Part shown: positions 43,032 to 53,689 of the stretch, in pieces
Layout: the number at the start of each line of letters is the position of its first letter
Numbering within the stretch: position 1 is the first letter of the stretch
Assembly: GCF_000002235.5 (NCBI RefSeq)
Contig: NW_022145609.1
Coordinates: 23,176,408 to 23,240,407 of the forward strand
Reading direction: 5' to 3'
Length of the DNA stretch: 64,000 bases
From: Strongylocentrotus purpuratus
Taxonomy: Eukaryota > Echinodermata > Echinoidea > Camarodonta > Strongylocentrotidae
Program-made: the position numbers and the translations under genes
Notes under the pieces: model-generated
Database searches by the model: none
What the model was told of the DNA's origin: nothing
The model's input: the letters and a program-made list of their open reading frames with translations, nothing else

Positions 43032-43757
43032 AGGGATAGTTGAGTTCTGTTTTCAGACCGCAAATTCCTTCAAAGTGCATGGTTATTGCTCTTATTCTTA
43101 TCTATGACATTTATAGTGCCCTCTTAGAACCTAAAATTGCTATGAAGGTAATTTTAGACCCCAAAATGTGTGAAATTTAGCCAATACGATCATACCAATT
43201 CAGCTCCACTTAAAAAAAAACACGGTGACCGTTAATTAATTATTTAATTAAAAATAGCAATACATGAGCCGGCTTATTGTGAATAATATAAGCAACACGA
43301 AAATGCCAACAAAAAAGCCAACATCGGCATTGGCTGAAAAACGACGTAAAAGGCGTTATTTCGTTTTTTTCAACGGTTTTCAACGGTTTTTTCAAATTTT
43401 TCAAAATATCTAATATTTGTGGTGGTACACAAGTATTAGAAATCGTTATATTTCAGCCGTCTCTGAACCGATTTTGATCAAACAAAGATGATTTTGTCAT
43501 TTAAATATTATGTTCTTTCAAATTTGACACTCAGATTTTCATTATCTCACAAAAAAATATTTTGTGTAGCGCCCTCTGCAACAGAACTCAACTATCCCTT
43601 TAAGCACTTGACTTGAAATTCAAAGGACGTGGTTCGATCACCGACATGGCACTAATGTCATCTGGCAAGGCACTAATCTTGATTTGCCACACTCGACCCA
43701 GGTGAGGTAAATGGGTACCTGGCAGGCTGGCTAGAAATGCCTATTATTAGTAGTATT
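43003..43757 (+). mobile_element. tRNA-derived SINE, split by a MITE
   Basis: Once 43032-43599 and one TTAA are removed, the head reads GGAGTGTCGTAGTCGAG, then GCACTTGACTTGAAATTCAA and GTGGTTCGATCACCG. GGTTCGATCAC is a pol III B-box match. A body with CCCAGGTGAGGTAAATGGGT and a tail rich in ATTATTAG follow. This order is that of tRNA-type SINEs. Confidence 0.6.
43032..43599. mobile_element. MITE with 20-bp TIRs and TTAA TSD inside a SINE
   Basis: The ends AGGGATAGTTGAGTTCTGTT and AACAGAACTCAACTATCCCT are perfect complements, flanked by TTAA (43028-43031 and 43600-43603). It has no coding capacity. The TTAA target suggests piggyBac-type mobilisation, but the ends differ from the other TTAA elements here. 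Confidence 0.85.
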
Positions 43758-43897
43758 AAGGGTTGTTATCTAAACGAGTAGCATCTGGTATGTGAGTTTG
43801 AGGGGCTGGTCAATAATAGTCTGCCGATGTAAGAGGCTGGAGTAAAGGTATGTGGGAGTGGAATATTGTGATAGACTTTGAAAGTCATGGTTGCTCG

Positions 43898-43976
43898 CAG
43901 GCGCGTACGCAGGATTTTTTCGAAGGAGGGTGTTTAAAATTTAGGGGGGTTCCTCCAACCCCTGCGTACTTGCCTG
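43898..43976. mobile_element. 79-bp hAT-like mini-element, TSD GTTGCTCG
   Basis: It starts CAGGCGCGTACGCAGG and ends CCTGCGTACTTGCCTG, with GTTGCTCG on both sides (43890-43897 and 43977-43984). At 79 bases it is little more than two ends joined, yet the 8-bp duplication shows it was mobilised. The ends resemble those of 284-1910. Confidence 0.85.
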
Positions 43977-44105
43977 GTTGCTCGTGTAAACAGGCAACGA
44001 GAGTGCTGTGCATGCAAGGCTTCAAGTTTAGATTTGAGACAATTAAGCTGCAATGAAGACGTGATCTTCCGGTAGTCTCGATGGGTGAAACGAGCGGTGG
44101 CTTTC

Positions 44106-44330
44106 TCATCTGTACCCTCTCAAGATCTCAAATTCAGATGGATGTGTGCTGGCTGGGTTCCAGACCTCAGCACCATATTCCATCTGTGGTCGCACAAGGG
44201 CTCTGTAGGCTCTGTTCTTTATTTCTTTGGAGCAGGGTGATAAAGTCCTAAGAAATACCAATGTGCGATTGCATGGCTTTGTGACGGATTTGCTGGCAGT
44301 GGAGGTTCCAACGTAAATCATGTGCTATTG
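44106..44330 (-). pseudogene. LINE reverse transcriptase C-terminal fragment
   Basis: The minus strand reads CNRTLVFLRTLSPCSKEIKN, then AYRALVRPQMEYGAEVWNP. The YRALVRPxxEYGxxVWNP motif is the conserved region after the RT domain in CR1/Jockey-type LINEs. Only this short piece is present. Confidence 0.75.
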
Positions 44331-44369
44331 TTACACCCATATTTTTGAATTGGTAGTTTTAAGAGTTGT

Positions 44370-44490
44370 TATATACCTCTCTTTATAAATCTAGCCATCT
44401 GATTGGTCGAAATTGCAGTCGTGATTTTAGCCATTCTCCCGTAAAGAGACGAACAATGTCAGTAATGGTCAATAGTTCATTCCCGCAAGA
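44370..44490 (+). repeat. Dispersed repeat, also inverted at 49930-50045
   Basis: TATATACCTCTCTTTATAAA, then CCATCTGATTGGTCGAAATT and TTTAGCCATTCTCCCGTAAA match the reverse complement of 49930-50045. The family is unknown. It is possibly a MITE or SINE piece. Confidence 0.6.
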
Positions 44491-44713
44491 TTCCGGGTAC
44501 CACGAAAATAGTTAAAATTTTGCTGCGACCCCCATTCATGAGTGATATCAGGATATCAGGAAAATGGTTGCGATCCCCATTGGTTTACGTGTTAAAACTT
44601 AGTTTGTGCGCAGCGCGGCTACCATACAGTTTTTGTGCGATTAGTTTGGTTGCTACATTTTATCTCGATTGTAGGCCTACATGAAATCTCCGATTTTTTC
44701 GTTTCTGCTATAT

Positions 44714-44758
44714 GATGATTTCTACCTTGAGCTTGCTCTTCTTGCTTCTTCCTCAAAG
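44714..44758 (+). pseudogene. Relic end of an array-type LRR exon
   Basis: GATGATTTCTACCTTGAGCT and the following codons read DDFYLELALLASSSK and end AAAG|GTAAGG, just like the 3' end of the array exons. The upstream half is missing. It lies 1.7 kb past the array, so the array once extended further. Confidence 0.75.
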
Positions 44759-45089
44759 GTAAGGTAACATATGATAACCAAATATTGTTTATTTCTCCCA
44801 TGTTCCGCCAACAACAACAACAAGCGTTGTCGGCGATCCAGTGAAGGGGATGTGGGTGGAAGAACGCCTTTCACAGCTCAAGTAAGGGTCTCCCACACCT
44901 TGATCTTTAGAAAACTCTTTCAAATAAAACTTGAAGACTCTGAAATGTTACATTTCTTGTGAAATATGACCCGCGTCGCTCTTTTGATCAAGTTGCCTTT
45001 AAAAAAAAATGTTTCATTGATTATCTGTATTATTTGAAAGGATTGACAGCCAAACAGAATGATGGAAAGTTTTAAATAAAAGTTATCTA

Positions 45090-45160
45090 ACTAAGAACAT
45101 CACAACAGCATCTCGTATTGATTTTTATTATGATATTGCTCGTCTAGCTTCTACTTCAGT
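45090..45160 (+). pseudogene. Second diverged array-exon relic
   Basis: ACATCACAACAGCATCTCG followed by ATTTTTATTATGATATTGC and TCGTCTAGCTTCTACTTCA resembles the ACAGCATCACGTGA start and the DFYHELARQASSS end of the array exons with the middle deleted. GTATGTG follows as a possible donor. It is an old, decayed copy. Confidence 0.5.
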
Positions 45161-45450
45161 ATGTGAAAGCATACATTTTACAATGTAGTTCTCATCTATT
45201 TGAATGACAGATTCCAGACATATTTGGTGAAGGGTTGTAAGCTCACAGACCTCCCATCCCCCTCCCCCACCTCCACTCCGTCATGAAAGCACTATCGATA
45301 TATTTAGCGGTACAATATACAATATCTGACAAGGGATTATTTCAGAAATCAAGCCAATAAAACAAAAAGTAAAGGTTCTTTGCATAATTAGCAGGGTATC
45401 CCATTTTCGTTTGAGTTTTTGTCTTATAATTTTGCTCCCTTAAATTCCAG

Positions 45451-46371
45451 AATCCTGTCTTCTCAAACCTCATGACAAGGACAACTTGGTACAATGAACA
45501 TAGATCACGATCGGTCCTCCAGCAATATCGGTCACTTGGAGATGTTCCGACAGCACGTTCATCACAAATGATCAACCCACATCAAGGAATGACACCAACC
45601 ACCCGGTATCACCGCCAATCAGCCACGTCAGGAACATCCCTGCCACCAGCCATCACCTACCATCACAACCAGCAACATCAAACACACGTTTCGCATCACC
45701 TGCCATTTTCACAGACACCTGTCTCACAGACACCTGTCTCACAGGAAGCATGGCAGCATCCAGACCAAAACAGAGTGGGCGAACCATTTCTGCCATTTCA
45801 ACAATCGCGTCAGCAGCATCAACCCATCATGTCACAGAGCCAAGAGCTCATAGAAAATTCGCATCAACAATTGTATTTTGCTCGGGCTCCACCACAGAGA
45901 GAAACACAAAATCAACTCACCCACCTGTCCGGCTCACAACAAAGTGAACAGCCAAATCAGCTTGCACGACGTTTGGGTGAACCACAAGTCCATCCATGCT
46001 CCCAAACAGCACAGCACCGCCTACCACAGCCTCTCTTAATGACAGAGCAGCCTTGGTACTTTTCGACAACACATTCATCATATTATGATGACCAACGGCA
46101 TATCATCAATCCTCAACAACCAATGATACATATGATCCAACAACCCACATTGCTGTCAGAAACGTCGACAGTAGCGTCTTTACCACCAGCCTCCCAGCCA
46201 TCGTTTCATCGAACACACGTTCTGCATCATCCAAGGCAACCGCATTTTTCAGAGTTCATACTTCCCTACAGATTACCCCGAGCATCACGTGATCCACAAC
46301 ATCCAAACACTCACCATAATACAGTATATACGTCCCGTAGTCCTCAACCACGACATCAGCAAAGTCCCTAA
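45451..46371 (+). CDS. Probable NLR terminal exon: Gln/His/Pro-rich tail
   Basis: A 306-codon open frame follows a clear acceptor (CTCCCTTAAATTCCAG|AAT) and starts in phase 0, matching the phase-0 donors of LRR exon 5 and all intact array exons. It begins NPVFSNLMTRTTWYNEH and then is dominated by Gln, His, Pro, Ser and Thr (for example HNQQHQTHVSHHLPF, SQTPVSQTPVSQ), ending HQQSP stop. There is no known domain and it is likely disordered. The length and lack of internal stops argue that it is coding. It could instead belong to a separate downstream gene; the first in-frame ATG (45472) would allow that. Confidence 0.6.
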   Translation, partial: NPVFSNLMTRTTWYNEHRSRSVLQQYRSLGDVPTARSSQMINPHQGMTPTTRYHRQSATSGTSLPPAITYHHNQQHQTHVSHHLPFSQTPVSQTPVSQEAWQHPDQNRVGEPFLPFQQSRQQHQPIMSQSQELIENSHQQLYFARAPPQRETQNQLTHLSGSQQSEQPNQLARRLGEPQVHPCSQTAQHRLPQPLLMTEQPWYFSTTHSSYYDDQRHIINPQQPMIHMIQQPTLLSETSTVASLPPASQPSFHRTHVLHHPRQPHFSEFILPYRLPRASRDPQHPNTHHNTVYTSRSPQPRHQQSP

Positions 46372-49300
46372 ACACATACACAACTTCATCCGGAGGTGGA
46401 TCCAAGATCCAAGATGGAGGGAATTGTCTAATCCGCACATATCTCAAGGGGCTGTAGCAAGGTCACCTTTTGCCTGATTTGTAAAGATTTTATTGTAAAC
46501 GTCCCACACACAAACGACCACTTACCACTTTCTTAGGGGTAGATAGGCCTCCTAGAAGCTTGCATTGGACCTTCATGATGAAAAATATATAGGAAATTAA
46601 CATAATTATGTTCATAATTTCATTCTACTTTGTAGCGTATGCGATATCAAATTGCCAGATACCTTTGAGAGGCCTATGCAAAGCGTAGGAGTAATCAGGA
46701 ATGAAAAGATCTCTATATATTGTGATTTTAGGAAGGATTGATGTATTACATGTTTCTGATCCACCATGTTTCTGAGTATAAACGGAACCAGATAGACATA
46801 TTGATGCTTTATATGTGCAATAAGCTAGTCTTTCATATGTAATATTTTTACAAGTGCATTTCCAACAGGTACAAGTTAATGAAGAAATATAACATGTGCA
46901 ATTTAGGTTTCAATGTGCAATAGGGTCAGTTTTATGTATATATATTCTACGAGTGAAATGTCTTTGAAGTATTATCCTAACGTTATATCACGAATATGTT
47001 AGCACATGAATAGATACTTCAAGTTTGAATTTATCTCCAAATCACTTATATGTACATTCATTTTAGTCGGTACAATGTAAATACGTATTATTTTGGTAAA
47101 TGGAGCTAACAAATAGCAACATGGTAATCGAGGTTACCCCCCGAGTAAATCCTCGATTTCTACTTCTTTGGCGGACATTTCATTTTCGATCTATTTATCA
47201 ATATGTTGGTGATGCATTGACTGCACCCGAAATTAAATATTGTTTAGCTTGTATGATAAAATAAATTACTTGTTACAATTTTGATTGGCGGAGCAAAGTT
47301 ATGTAGGCCTCCATTTCATTCATTATATAATACATGTATATGTAGTGTATTAGGTCTCTACATGACTTGTATGTTCGTTGTAAATCTCATTCAAATATCA
47401 GATTATCTGTTATTTGCTATAGAAGACCTGTTAACTGATTCCATGCAACTTTTAGAAATAAAAGTTCTTATAGTGACAACTTAAAAACTTGTCAGAGGCT
47501 TGTCCAACTTTGCAACAACCAATGTATGTGAAGTGGATTCCAGCCCTATAAATGCCATTTTTCATAACATGACTGGCAACAGGCCTGGTTAGGGAGAGAC
47601 GTCCATAAATTGAAATACATTAATAAACAGCTTTATTTATAAGATACATTGATATGTTACAATTTCACGACCACTATTGATCTGTTACAATTTCACGACC
47701 CCTATGGTTAAGCATTCGTCTACCTGGTACATTAATTCAAAGATAATATGTCAAACCATGCATCTAATAAGGGCGTCAATGGTCATGTGCTCTAGTAGTT
47801 TATCCTTTTAAACCAAGACACGCTTATTTTCAACAACGACACCGAAAAAATGACTTGTAACTATGGGAATGAATAACCTAAGGAAAATAGTTCAACATTC
47901 ATTAATTGCATTAAGTTCAGCATGGTATAACAATAATAAGGTTTTAAAACTCATTGTATATAGTTCTTGAATGTTTGGATACAGGGTAAAATATTTATAT
48001 TCTTATGATATCTGAAAATCTTGCTCATCTTTGCTCATATCTTGTTGATATGATAAAAAGTATGTACTTACTAATTACTGTACTTCTGAGAATTGTATTG
48101 TGATGCCACAACGACATGATTAAAAGATCCTTTCCCCAAAATTATGACCATGTCAACACTTTTCTTTTGATTTATCTTGTTCTTGTTCTGTTTTCTTTTG
48201 TTATTTTTGATTTGTTAATTTTGTTTTGTTGCTGCTGTTGTTGTTGTTTAATTATTTCATTTTTCGGAGGGGCACTATGAATAGAAATAGACCTATAATA
48301 GAATTTAAAAATTTGAGAAACAGAAGGGTAAACGTTTGAAATATATCGGATCAAGAATAAATATGTTTTTAATGATTGAAATATAAGAACACAGCTATGC
48401 GAATCTCACATTGGCAAGTAGTGACGGATAACTATCCTGTTTGTTGTGTACAAAAATATTAAAAGTGTTTTTATATATCATTATAGGTCCTTTAAAAAAA
48501 GACCATATTGAATGGGGGAAATGTAATTTTTGGTGTTGGTACTACATTATGTACGTATAGTGATTGCAACTTTTAAAGAATTAATTCTTGTTACATTTTT
48601 TGTCAGATTTCGTCCAAACCTTCACAAGTCTGCTTCTGCTTCCTTTTAGAGTTGTCTTTAAGAATGCAGAATGATGAAAATGGTCATGTACATGTCAAAT
48701 GCACGTGAATTTTTTATATAAGAAGTGGCATTTTGTGCAGTTTGTGTTAATAAAATTACGGATAACAATTATAAGGTGGTATGTTCCATTGAGTTTTCAA
48801 TTAGTAATTAAAGAAAGGGAAGAAAATACAATAATAAGTAAAATAAAACAGTTTACAGATAGAAGAAATTCTTTGCACACAGCTGATAGACGAGGAAGAT
48901 AGCGAGATAGAAAAGAAGATAAAGAGAATATGAGGGAGGAGAAATAGAGAGAGTGAACAAGATCGAACAGAGGGGAGGGGAAATAGAAATAGAAAGAGAG
49001 AGATATATATAATATATAAAAAGAGAAAATGGGGAGGAGGACAATGGAAGATAGAACTGGAACTTGGCAAAAACTGCTGAAGGGCAAGAGAAATTGGCAG
49101 AAAAAATTAAACTGAAAACACATTTGATTAGATTTGATTTGATTCATTTTCCACTCAAATATCCACAAATTAAAATAACATATCTAAACCATACAGTATT
49201 ACAATATATAATAGAACAAATAAATTTTACAACTAACGAAATACTGATAAGTATGTACGTAATAAAATAAGTTTACATAGTACATTTAAGTTTGAGAATA

Positions 49301-49929
49301 AGTAAGATCAGCTCTGTTCATTAAAAACCATGCTTATAATTACTGGACATGTATTGCTTTTAAAATGCCCCACTGTTAAACTTGACATGGATGATCTCTC
49401 TGTGCTCTGCTATGTATACCACGTGATCGATAGGCCTAACAAATGCTCCAATATTTTTAACTGTTTCCAAGGCAACATTCATCTATAACGGTTTTAAAGG
49501 GGTTGTCATGGAGCTAATAAAGACCGGAAATGTGTTGCTTTCGGTTGCTTTCTTCATCTCTCTGCACGGTAGCTCGTTTGCACCACGTGTAATTTTTCAC
49601 AAAACAATAAGCACCAACTGCTGGAAGGATTGCTTTGTGCAACACAATGACTGTGCACAAAATAGATACCCATTTCCGGTCTTCATTAGCTCCATGAAAA
49701 CCCTCTTAACAACGGTGTACAATGTTGCACTTGAAACAATTAAATAAGTGTTTGGTATATCTATCACATAGGAAAATTATTTGTGTCGTATATAAAGGGT
49801 TAACAACAACAACAAAAATGGGAAAAAAAACATCTTCTTGCCTTTTGAATTTTCATCTATAATACATGTACCACGTAAATTATTGATGGCGTTTTTTAAA
49901 AGAATTAACAAACACAAGGAGCACGACGG
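46372..49929 (+). other. 3' UTR and intergenic region
   Basis: The sequence is AT-rich without convincing exons. AATAAA signals occur near 47263 and 47458 (GAAATAAAAGTTCTT) and could end the NLR transcript. From about 48830 to 49060 the + strand is strongly purine-rich (GA/AGA tracts). Otherwise I see nothing. Confidence 0.5.
48830..49060. repeat. Purine-rich GA tract
   Basis: The tract has mostly A and G on the + strand, with AGAGAGAG and GGAGGAGG runs and a short (TA)n near 49005. It is simple-sequence DNA. Open frames on the opposite strand (Ser/Phe/Leu-rich) are artefacts of this bias. Confidence 0.7.
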
Positions 49930-50045
49930 ATCTCACTCTTGGACTATTAACCGGTATTGGCATTTTCGTGTCTTTACGGGAATGGCTAAAATCATGACTC
50001 CAATTTCGACCAATCAGATGGCTGGATTTCTTTAGTGAGGTATAT
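49930..50045 (-). repeat. Dispersed repeat, inverted copy of 44370-44490
   Basis: The minus strand carries ATATACCTCACTAAAGAAAT, CCATCTGATTGGTCGAAATT and TTTAGCCATTCCCGTAAAG, close to the plus-strand copy. The right end continues into microsatellite-like ATTATTATC. Confidence 0.6.
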
Positions 50046-50179
50046 AAATATTGTTATCATTATTATCATTATTACAATCTTACCTATCCACCCTTCCCGC
50101 TCCATATACCCAAATCTTCCCAAGCTCCACAGTTCCCTCTCACTTCCCGAACACATGCAGCCACATCTACACAGTCGTT

Positions 50180-50930
50180 TGAAATCCAGTCTCTTCCATG
50201 TCCCACTGTATTGTATTCGAATAGATAATTGAACATCTTTCAATTTAAGACCTCCCTTATCGTAATCTAAAACCTTAGTACTCTGTTTGATTGTATCTTT
50301 TCCATTCCATAACAAAATCTAATGTTAACATTTCAGCTTCACGGAATGCCCAAGGCGGTACTGGTGTGAATGAGGATACATAAACTAATTTTGATAGAAC
50401 AAAAGTCTTAATTAGTTGAATTTTCCCCATCAAAGTCAAATCTTTTTGTTTCCACCACATAAGTAACTTATTATTTTTATTTAAGATTTCTTTGCAATTA
50501 ATTATTTCCTAGCTTTCCACGTCTAACGTGTATACCTAATATATTTACAATGTTAACTATCCTACCAAATGGAACTGTTGCATTTTTATCCGCGATTGGA
50601 CCTAACAATAATACAAAAGTTTTGTCTCTATTCATCTTCAATCTAGACACATCAGCAAAACTAGTCAATAATGTTTTTAGTCTATTAAAAGATTAAATAT
50701 CTTGAATAGACAGCGACATTTCATCTGATTAAAGAATTTATTAACGTAAATATCATCAAAGGGAACCCCATGAATAACCGAATCGCTGCGAATTGCGCGA
50801 GCAAGAATGTAAATGCAGAGTAAAAATAGAGAGGGAGACAAAGGGTCACCTTGTCTCACACCTTTCTCAATACGAAAATATCCAGTTAATACGTCTCCAT
50901 TGAAAACACAACTCTGAACATCGGATCAAA
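50180..50930 (-). pseudogene. L1/Tx1-like LINE reverse transcriptase fragment
   Basis: The minus strand shows GYFRIEKGVRQGDPLSPSLF, then LCIYILARAIR in the RT core, and further on WKQKDLTLMGKIQLIKTFVL and a final MLWNGKDTIKQST-KVLDYDKGGLK. GxRQGDPLSPxLF and LTLxGKIxLIK are hallmarks of L1-clade reverse transcriptases. The frames are interrupted. It is distinct from the CR1/L2-like LINE at 14588. Confidence 0.75.
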
Positions 50931-50974
50931 TAGTTCCTATTTTCTGAAAGGAAATTTCTGTCTTCTAACAATAC

Positions 50975-51285
50975 TACCACACTTTTTTTGTCGAGGCCCC
51001 CAAAGCACTTAAAACATATACCTTGCAGAACAAATATATTGATAGCATTCACGTGTAAGATACATTCCTTTCAGCTTTAACTCAATGTATTTTCAGGGAT
51101 CTATTCTTTACTAGTTACTTTTTCGGATATAATTTTACGAATCAAGCCTACTTATATAAAATAAAATGTTATTCTAAGAAGTTTAAAAGGAATACCACAC
51201 TTTTTTCCGAGGCCCCAAAGGCACTAAAATATCCCTTGAAGAATAAAAGTGTTGATAAAATTCACTCGTAAAATGCAAATTAGCT
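50975..51285. repeat. Diverged direct repeat of about 90 bp
   Basis: ACCACACTTTTTT-CGAGGCCCC-AAAGCACT followed by CTTG-AGAA-AAA-TGTTGATA and ATTCAC is present near 50978-51065 and again near 51195-51280. It contains no gene. Confidence 0.5.
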
Positions 51286-51580
51286 AGACCTTTGTTTATT
51301 TCTCTTAAATATGAAGAAAAAAAATCTTATTCTGATATGATATGAATAGTCTTCTCACATGTTCAAAATTCCAAACATTTCCAAAGTTCTGAACTCTGGT
51401 TTGTTTGTTCTTGCTCATTGCTACTCACTTTCCAGAAAGAATTCAATAGAAGCCTAATTTCTATAAGTATTGCCACATCCTTCGGTTAATGAACACTACG
51501 GGCCTGCCCAGCTTTGGCCCCATCATTACATTTCTCTACTTTAACCAAAATACCATTATTTGCTGCTTTGTGGAGTATCA

Positions 51581-51937
51581 TTAATTTATACTGATGACTC
51601 CGAGTTCGAACAGCATTACGAGAGCGACGACGGCTACCATCGAGGCAAATACAAACAGTGTAGCTAACGCCACCAAACAACGATACCACGGAGTTCGACG
51701 GGTTCCTTCATCGTAATCGTTCATGTCCGACGTCGTCTGAGTAGATTGCGAATTCGACCTGTCATCGTGTTCGTGGTCAGCTGTTTCGCTTTTGGATCTG
51801 CAGGACGAGCACAGGACATTCCCGCCAAATATTTTAAGGAAGCCGAGAAGGAGGATTATTATCTCTCCGATAGACATGAAGGATAGTCCGAGGTACAGAC
51901 CGAGTAGACCTCCCACGCTCCCAAGAAGACTCTCCAC
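51581..51937 (-). CDS. DEG/ENaC channel, last exon: TM2 and C-terminus
   Basis: The exon starts VESLLGSVGGLLGLYLGLSF, the conserved entry to the second transmembrane helix of DEG/ENaC channels, with GLYLGLS in the place of the G-x-S selectivity filter, then MSIGEIIILLLGFLKIF. A hydrophilic stretch (SCRSKSETADHEHDDRSNSQ) follows, and then a second hydrophobic segment, CLVALATLFVFASMVAVVAL to VMLFELG, ending VISIN stop. Family members normally have two membrane helices and a cytosolic C-terminus, so the extra segment is unusual. The acceptor is TATTGCAATACAG-type (CAG|GTGGAG), phase 0. Confidence 0.88.
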   Translation of the reverse strand: MESLLGSVGGLLGLYLGLSFMSIGEIIILLLGFLKIFGGNVLCSSCRSKSETADHEHDDRSNSQSTQTTSDMNDYDEGTRRTPWYRCLVALATLFVFASMVAVVALVMLFELGVISIN

Positions 51938-51990
51938 CTGTATTGCAAGCAAAATATATAAGAAAGTCAACGGGTGTTCCAGAAAATGTA

Positions 51991-52161
51991 GGCGTGAAGA
52001 AAATGGTCCAGGAACGTGAGACGTAGCTGTACTTTACAATTTTATTCTGTATGTGTTTGCACTTCAAAACCTGAAGAAGGCCTCACAAGCCGAAAGCGAT
52101 CGTAATAAAATTGTAAAGTACAGCTACGTCTCACGTTCCTAGACCATTTTCTTCACGCCTA
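51991..52161. repeat. Perfect-type inverted repeat (MITE-like)
   Basis: Arms of about 57 bases (AGGCGTGAAGAAAATGGTC to TTACAATTTTATT and its complement) enclose a 55-base centre that contains CCTGAAGAAGGCCTCACAAG. It lies in the channel gene's last intron. The centre recalls conserved 3' sequences of Penelope-type elements, but the evidence is weak. Confidence 0.7.
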
Positions 52162-52664
52162 TATATATATATATAAATATATAAAGCAAAGGTATATAAT
52201 GTCAAAATCATATTTATCGGCGGAAATAAATCAGATATATGCGGGCAAGTATTGAATCCAATGACCAGGGTAATATTAAATCTGTAAAGCGATTAGAGAA
52301 ACCGTTGATGTATTAATTGCTATTTAAAAGTGGAAGATTATTATTATTATTAGTTTCAAATAGTCTTTCTCCATTCTGAATACAATACAAATTTCCGAAG
52401 CTTCAAAGGACAGAAAACAGATATCTTTTTGTTAATGACGTGTCCCCAGTATTTTTTTATAGCACTCTATGATTGCACGTTCATATATGATCAATATTAA
52501 TTAATCAACCAATGGCAACTTTGTCGGTGAAGATACCATTTTTTTTTTTTGAAGATTTAAGATTATTTCCTCACTCTCGATACACTCATCAATAAATTAT
52601 TTCTGATTTTCGTTAAAGATGAATTAAATTACAAAATTGGTTATTTACGAATGTCAGTTCTTAC

Positions 52665-52740
52665 GGTGTAAACGGCCAACTGTTGATTTAGCTCATAGTT
52701 AAGCTGCTCGAAAAAGACCACCAGATTTACGACATTTTGC
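52665..52740 (-). CDS. DEG/ENaC exon: pre-TM2 segment
   Basis: The exon has 76 bases. After completing Arg it encodes QNVVNLVVFFEQLNYELNQQ and LAVYT, and runs straight into VESLLGS of the last exon. The (V/I)xFxxLNYE motif just before TM2 is one of the best-conserved signatures of the family. Splice signals are TTTCAG|G and ACC|GTAAGA on the minus strand. Confidence 0.9.
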
Positions 52741-52844
52741 CTGAAATGGAAACAGGAAAAATGTAAGATCAGTCATGCTTTTTCATTAAAAAACGTTTAG
52801 ATGCGTTAATTTACTTAATTTTTTTATTCAGGCACAGTTAATTC

Positions 52845-53305
52845 TCGCTACCCCAAATAGCGATTCTGCCGAGATCCGGGGAAAATCCTGAAAACGCGCA
52901 TTGCATTATGGGATAGCTTTTCGACATTACAGCTTCCTGTGCAGGCGCTATATTACTAGGCGCGATAGCGCAAACGTAAAACGCCGTCGCCACACAACGT
53001 GTATGCACCGAATATGTCGTCTGCTCGGTCTTGTCTTTTTTTCGCAAATATTTCAACGTTTATTTGAACATTTCATTCGTTGTTTTTTGCGTCTTTTGAC
53101 ATCAGTGACGATGGTTTTCTTTTGTGAGGCTGCACAGTGCTGGGCTCATGATTCCAAGCGTAAGAACCCTGAAAAATGGGGGTGGATGAAGGCCGTGACT
53201 TGGGATGGGACTCTATACCGGAAGTTGTAGTGACGACCCGAGAGAGTGAAAATTACCTCGTCTCGCGAATTTCGAGATTTTCGTACCTATTTAGGGTAGC
53301 GAGAA
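52845..53305. mobile_element. MITE with AATTCTCGCTACCC ends
   Basis: The ends AATTCTCGCTACCCCAAATA and the complement of TATTTAGGGTAGCGAGAATT form inverted repeats. Inside, near 53110-53230, the + strand reads MVFFCEAAQCWAHDSKRKN, then EKWGWMKAV. This faintly resembles the start of THAP-type DNA-binding domains found in P-element transposases. No complete domain or TSD is visible. Confidence 0.55.
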
Positions 53306-53479
53306 TTGTCTACTGAATCGGACATCTGCTCCGCTTTTGTTTCCTCCAAGATATTGGGATAGGTTTAGTAAAGATGCGATTTGTTTTTGTAAGAGGGTTC
53401 TTGATGGTTAGAGTTAGTGATGACTAAAAATATGGGTTCATGTTAGAGTTTTGACTAGTGTAACAGTTTAAACAATAAA

Positions 53480-53600
53480 CATCGGATGTAATAATAATAA
53501 TAATAATAATCGGGAGCGCCAGGAGGGTCAAATCTGACTGACATGAGCGCTATACAAGAACCCACTATTATTATTATTATTTATTATTTATGTGGGGTAC
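53480..53600. repeat. LINE/SINE-type 3' tail with ATT repeats
   Basis: A (AAT)n run, CGGGAGCGCCAGGAGGG, then GAGCGCTATACAAGAACCCA and (ATT)n. GCGCTATAxAAxxxx(ATT)n tails are shared by L2/CR1-type LINEs and the SINEs that use them. Only the tail is present. Confidence 0.55.
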
Positions 53601-53689
53601 ACACCGTTTTGTATTAAGTACGCTTATCAGCATCAATATAATTATTGTAATAACATTCAACAAATCCAAAGGCAATCTAAATATTTTGT

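Noticed and set aside
48797..49168. Ser/Phe/Leu-rich minus-strand frames that look like membrane segments
   Set aside because: They are the complement of a GA-rich tract; composition alone explains them.
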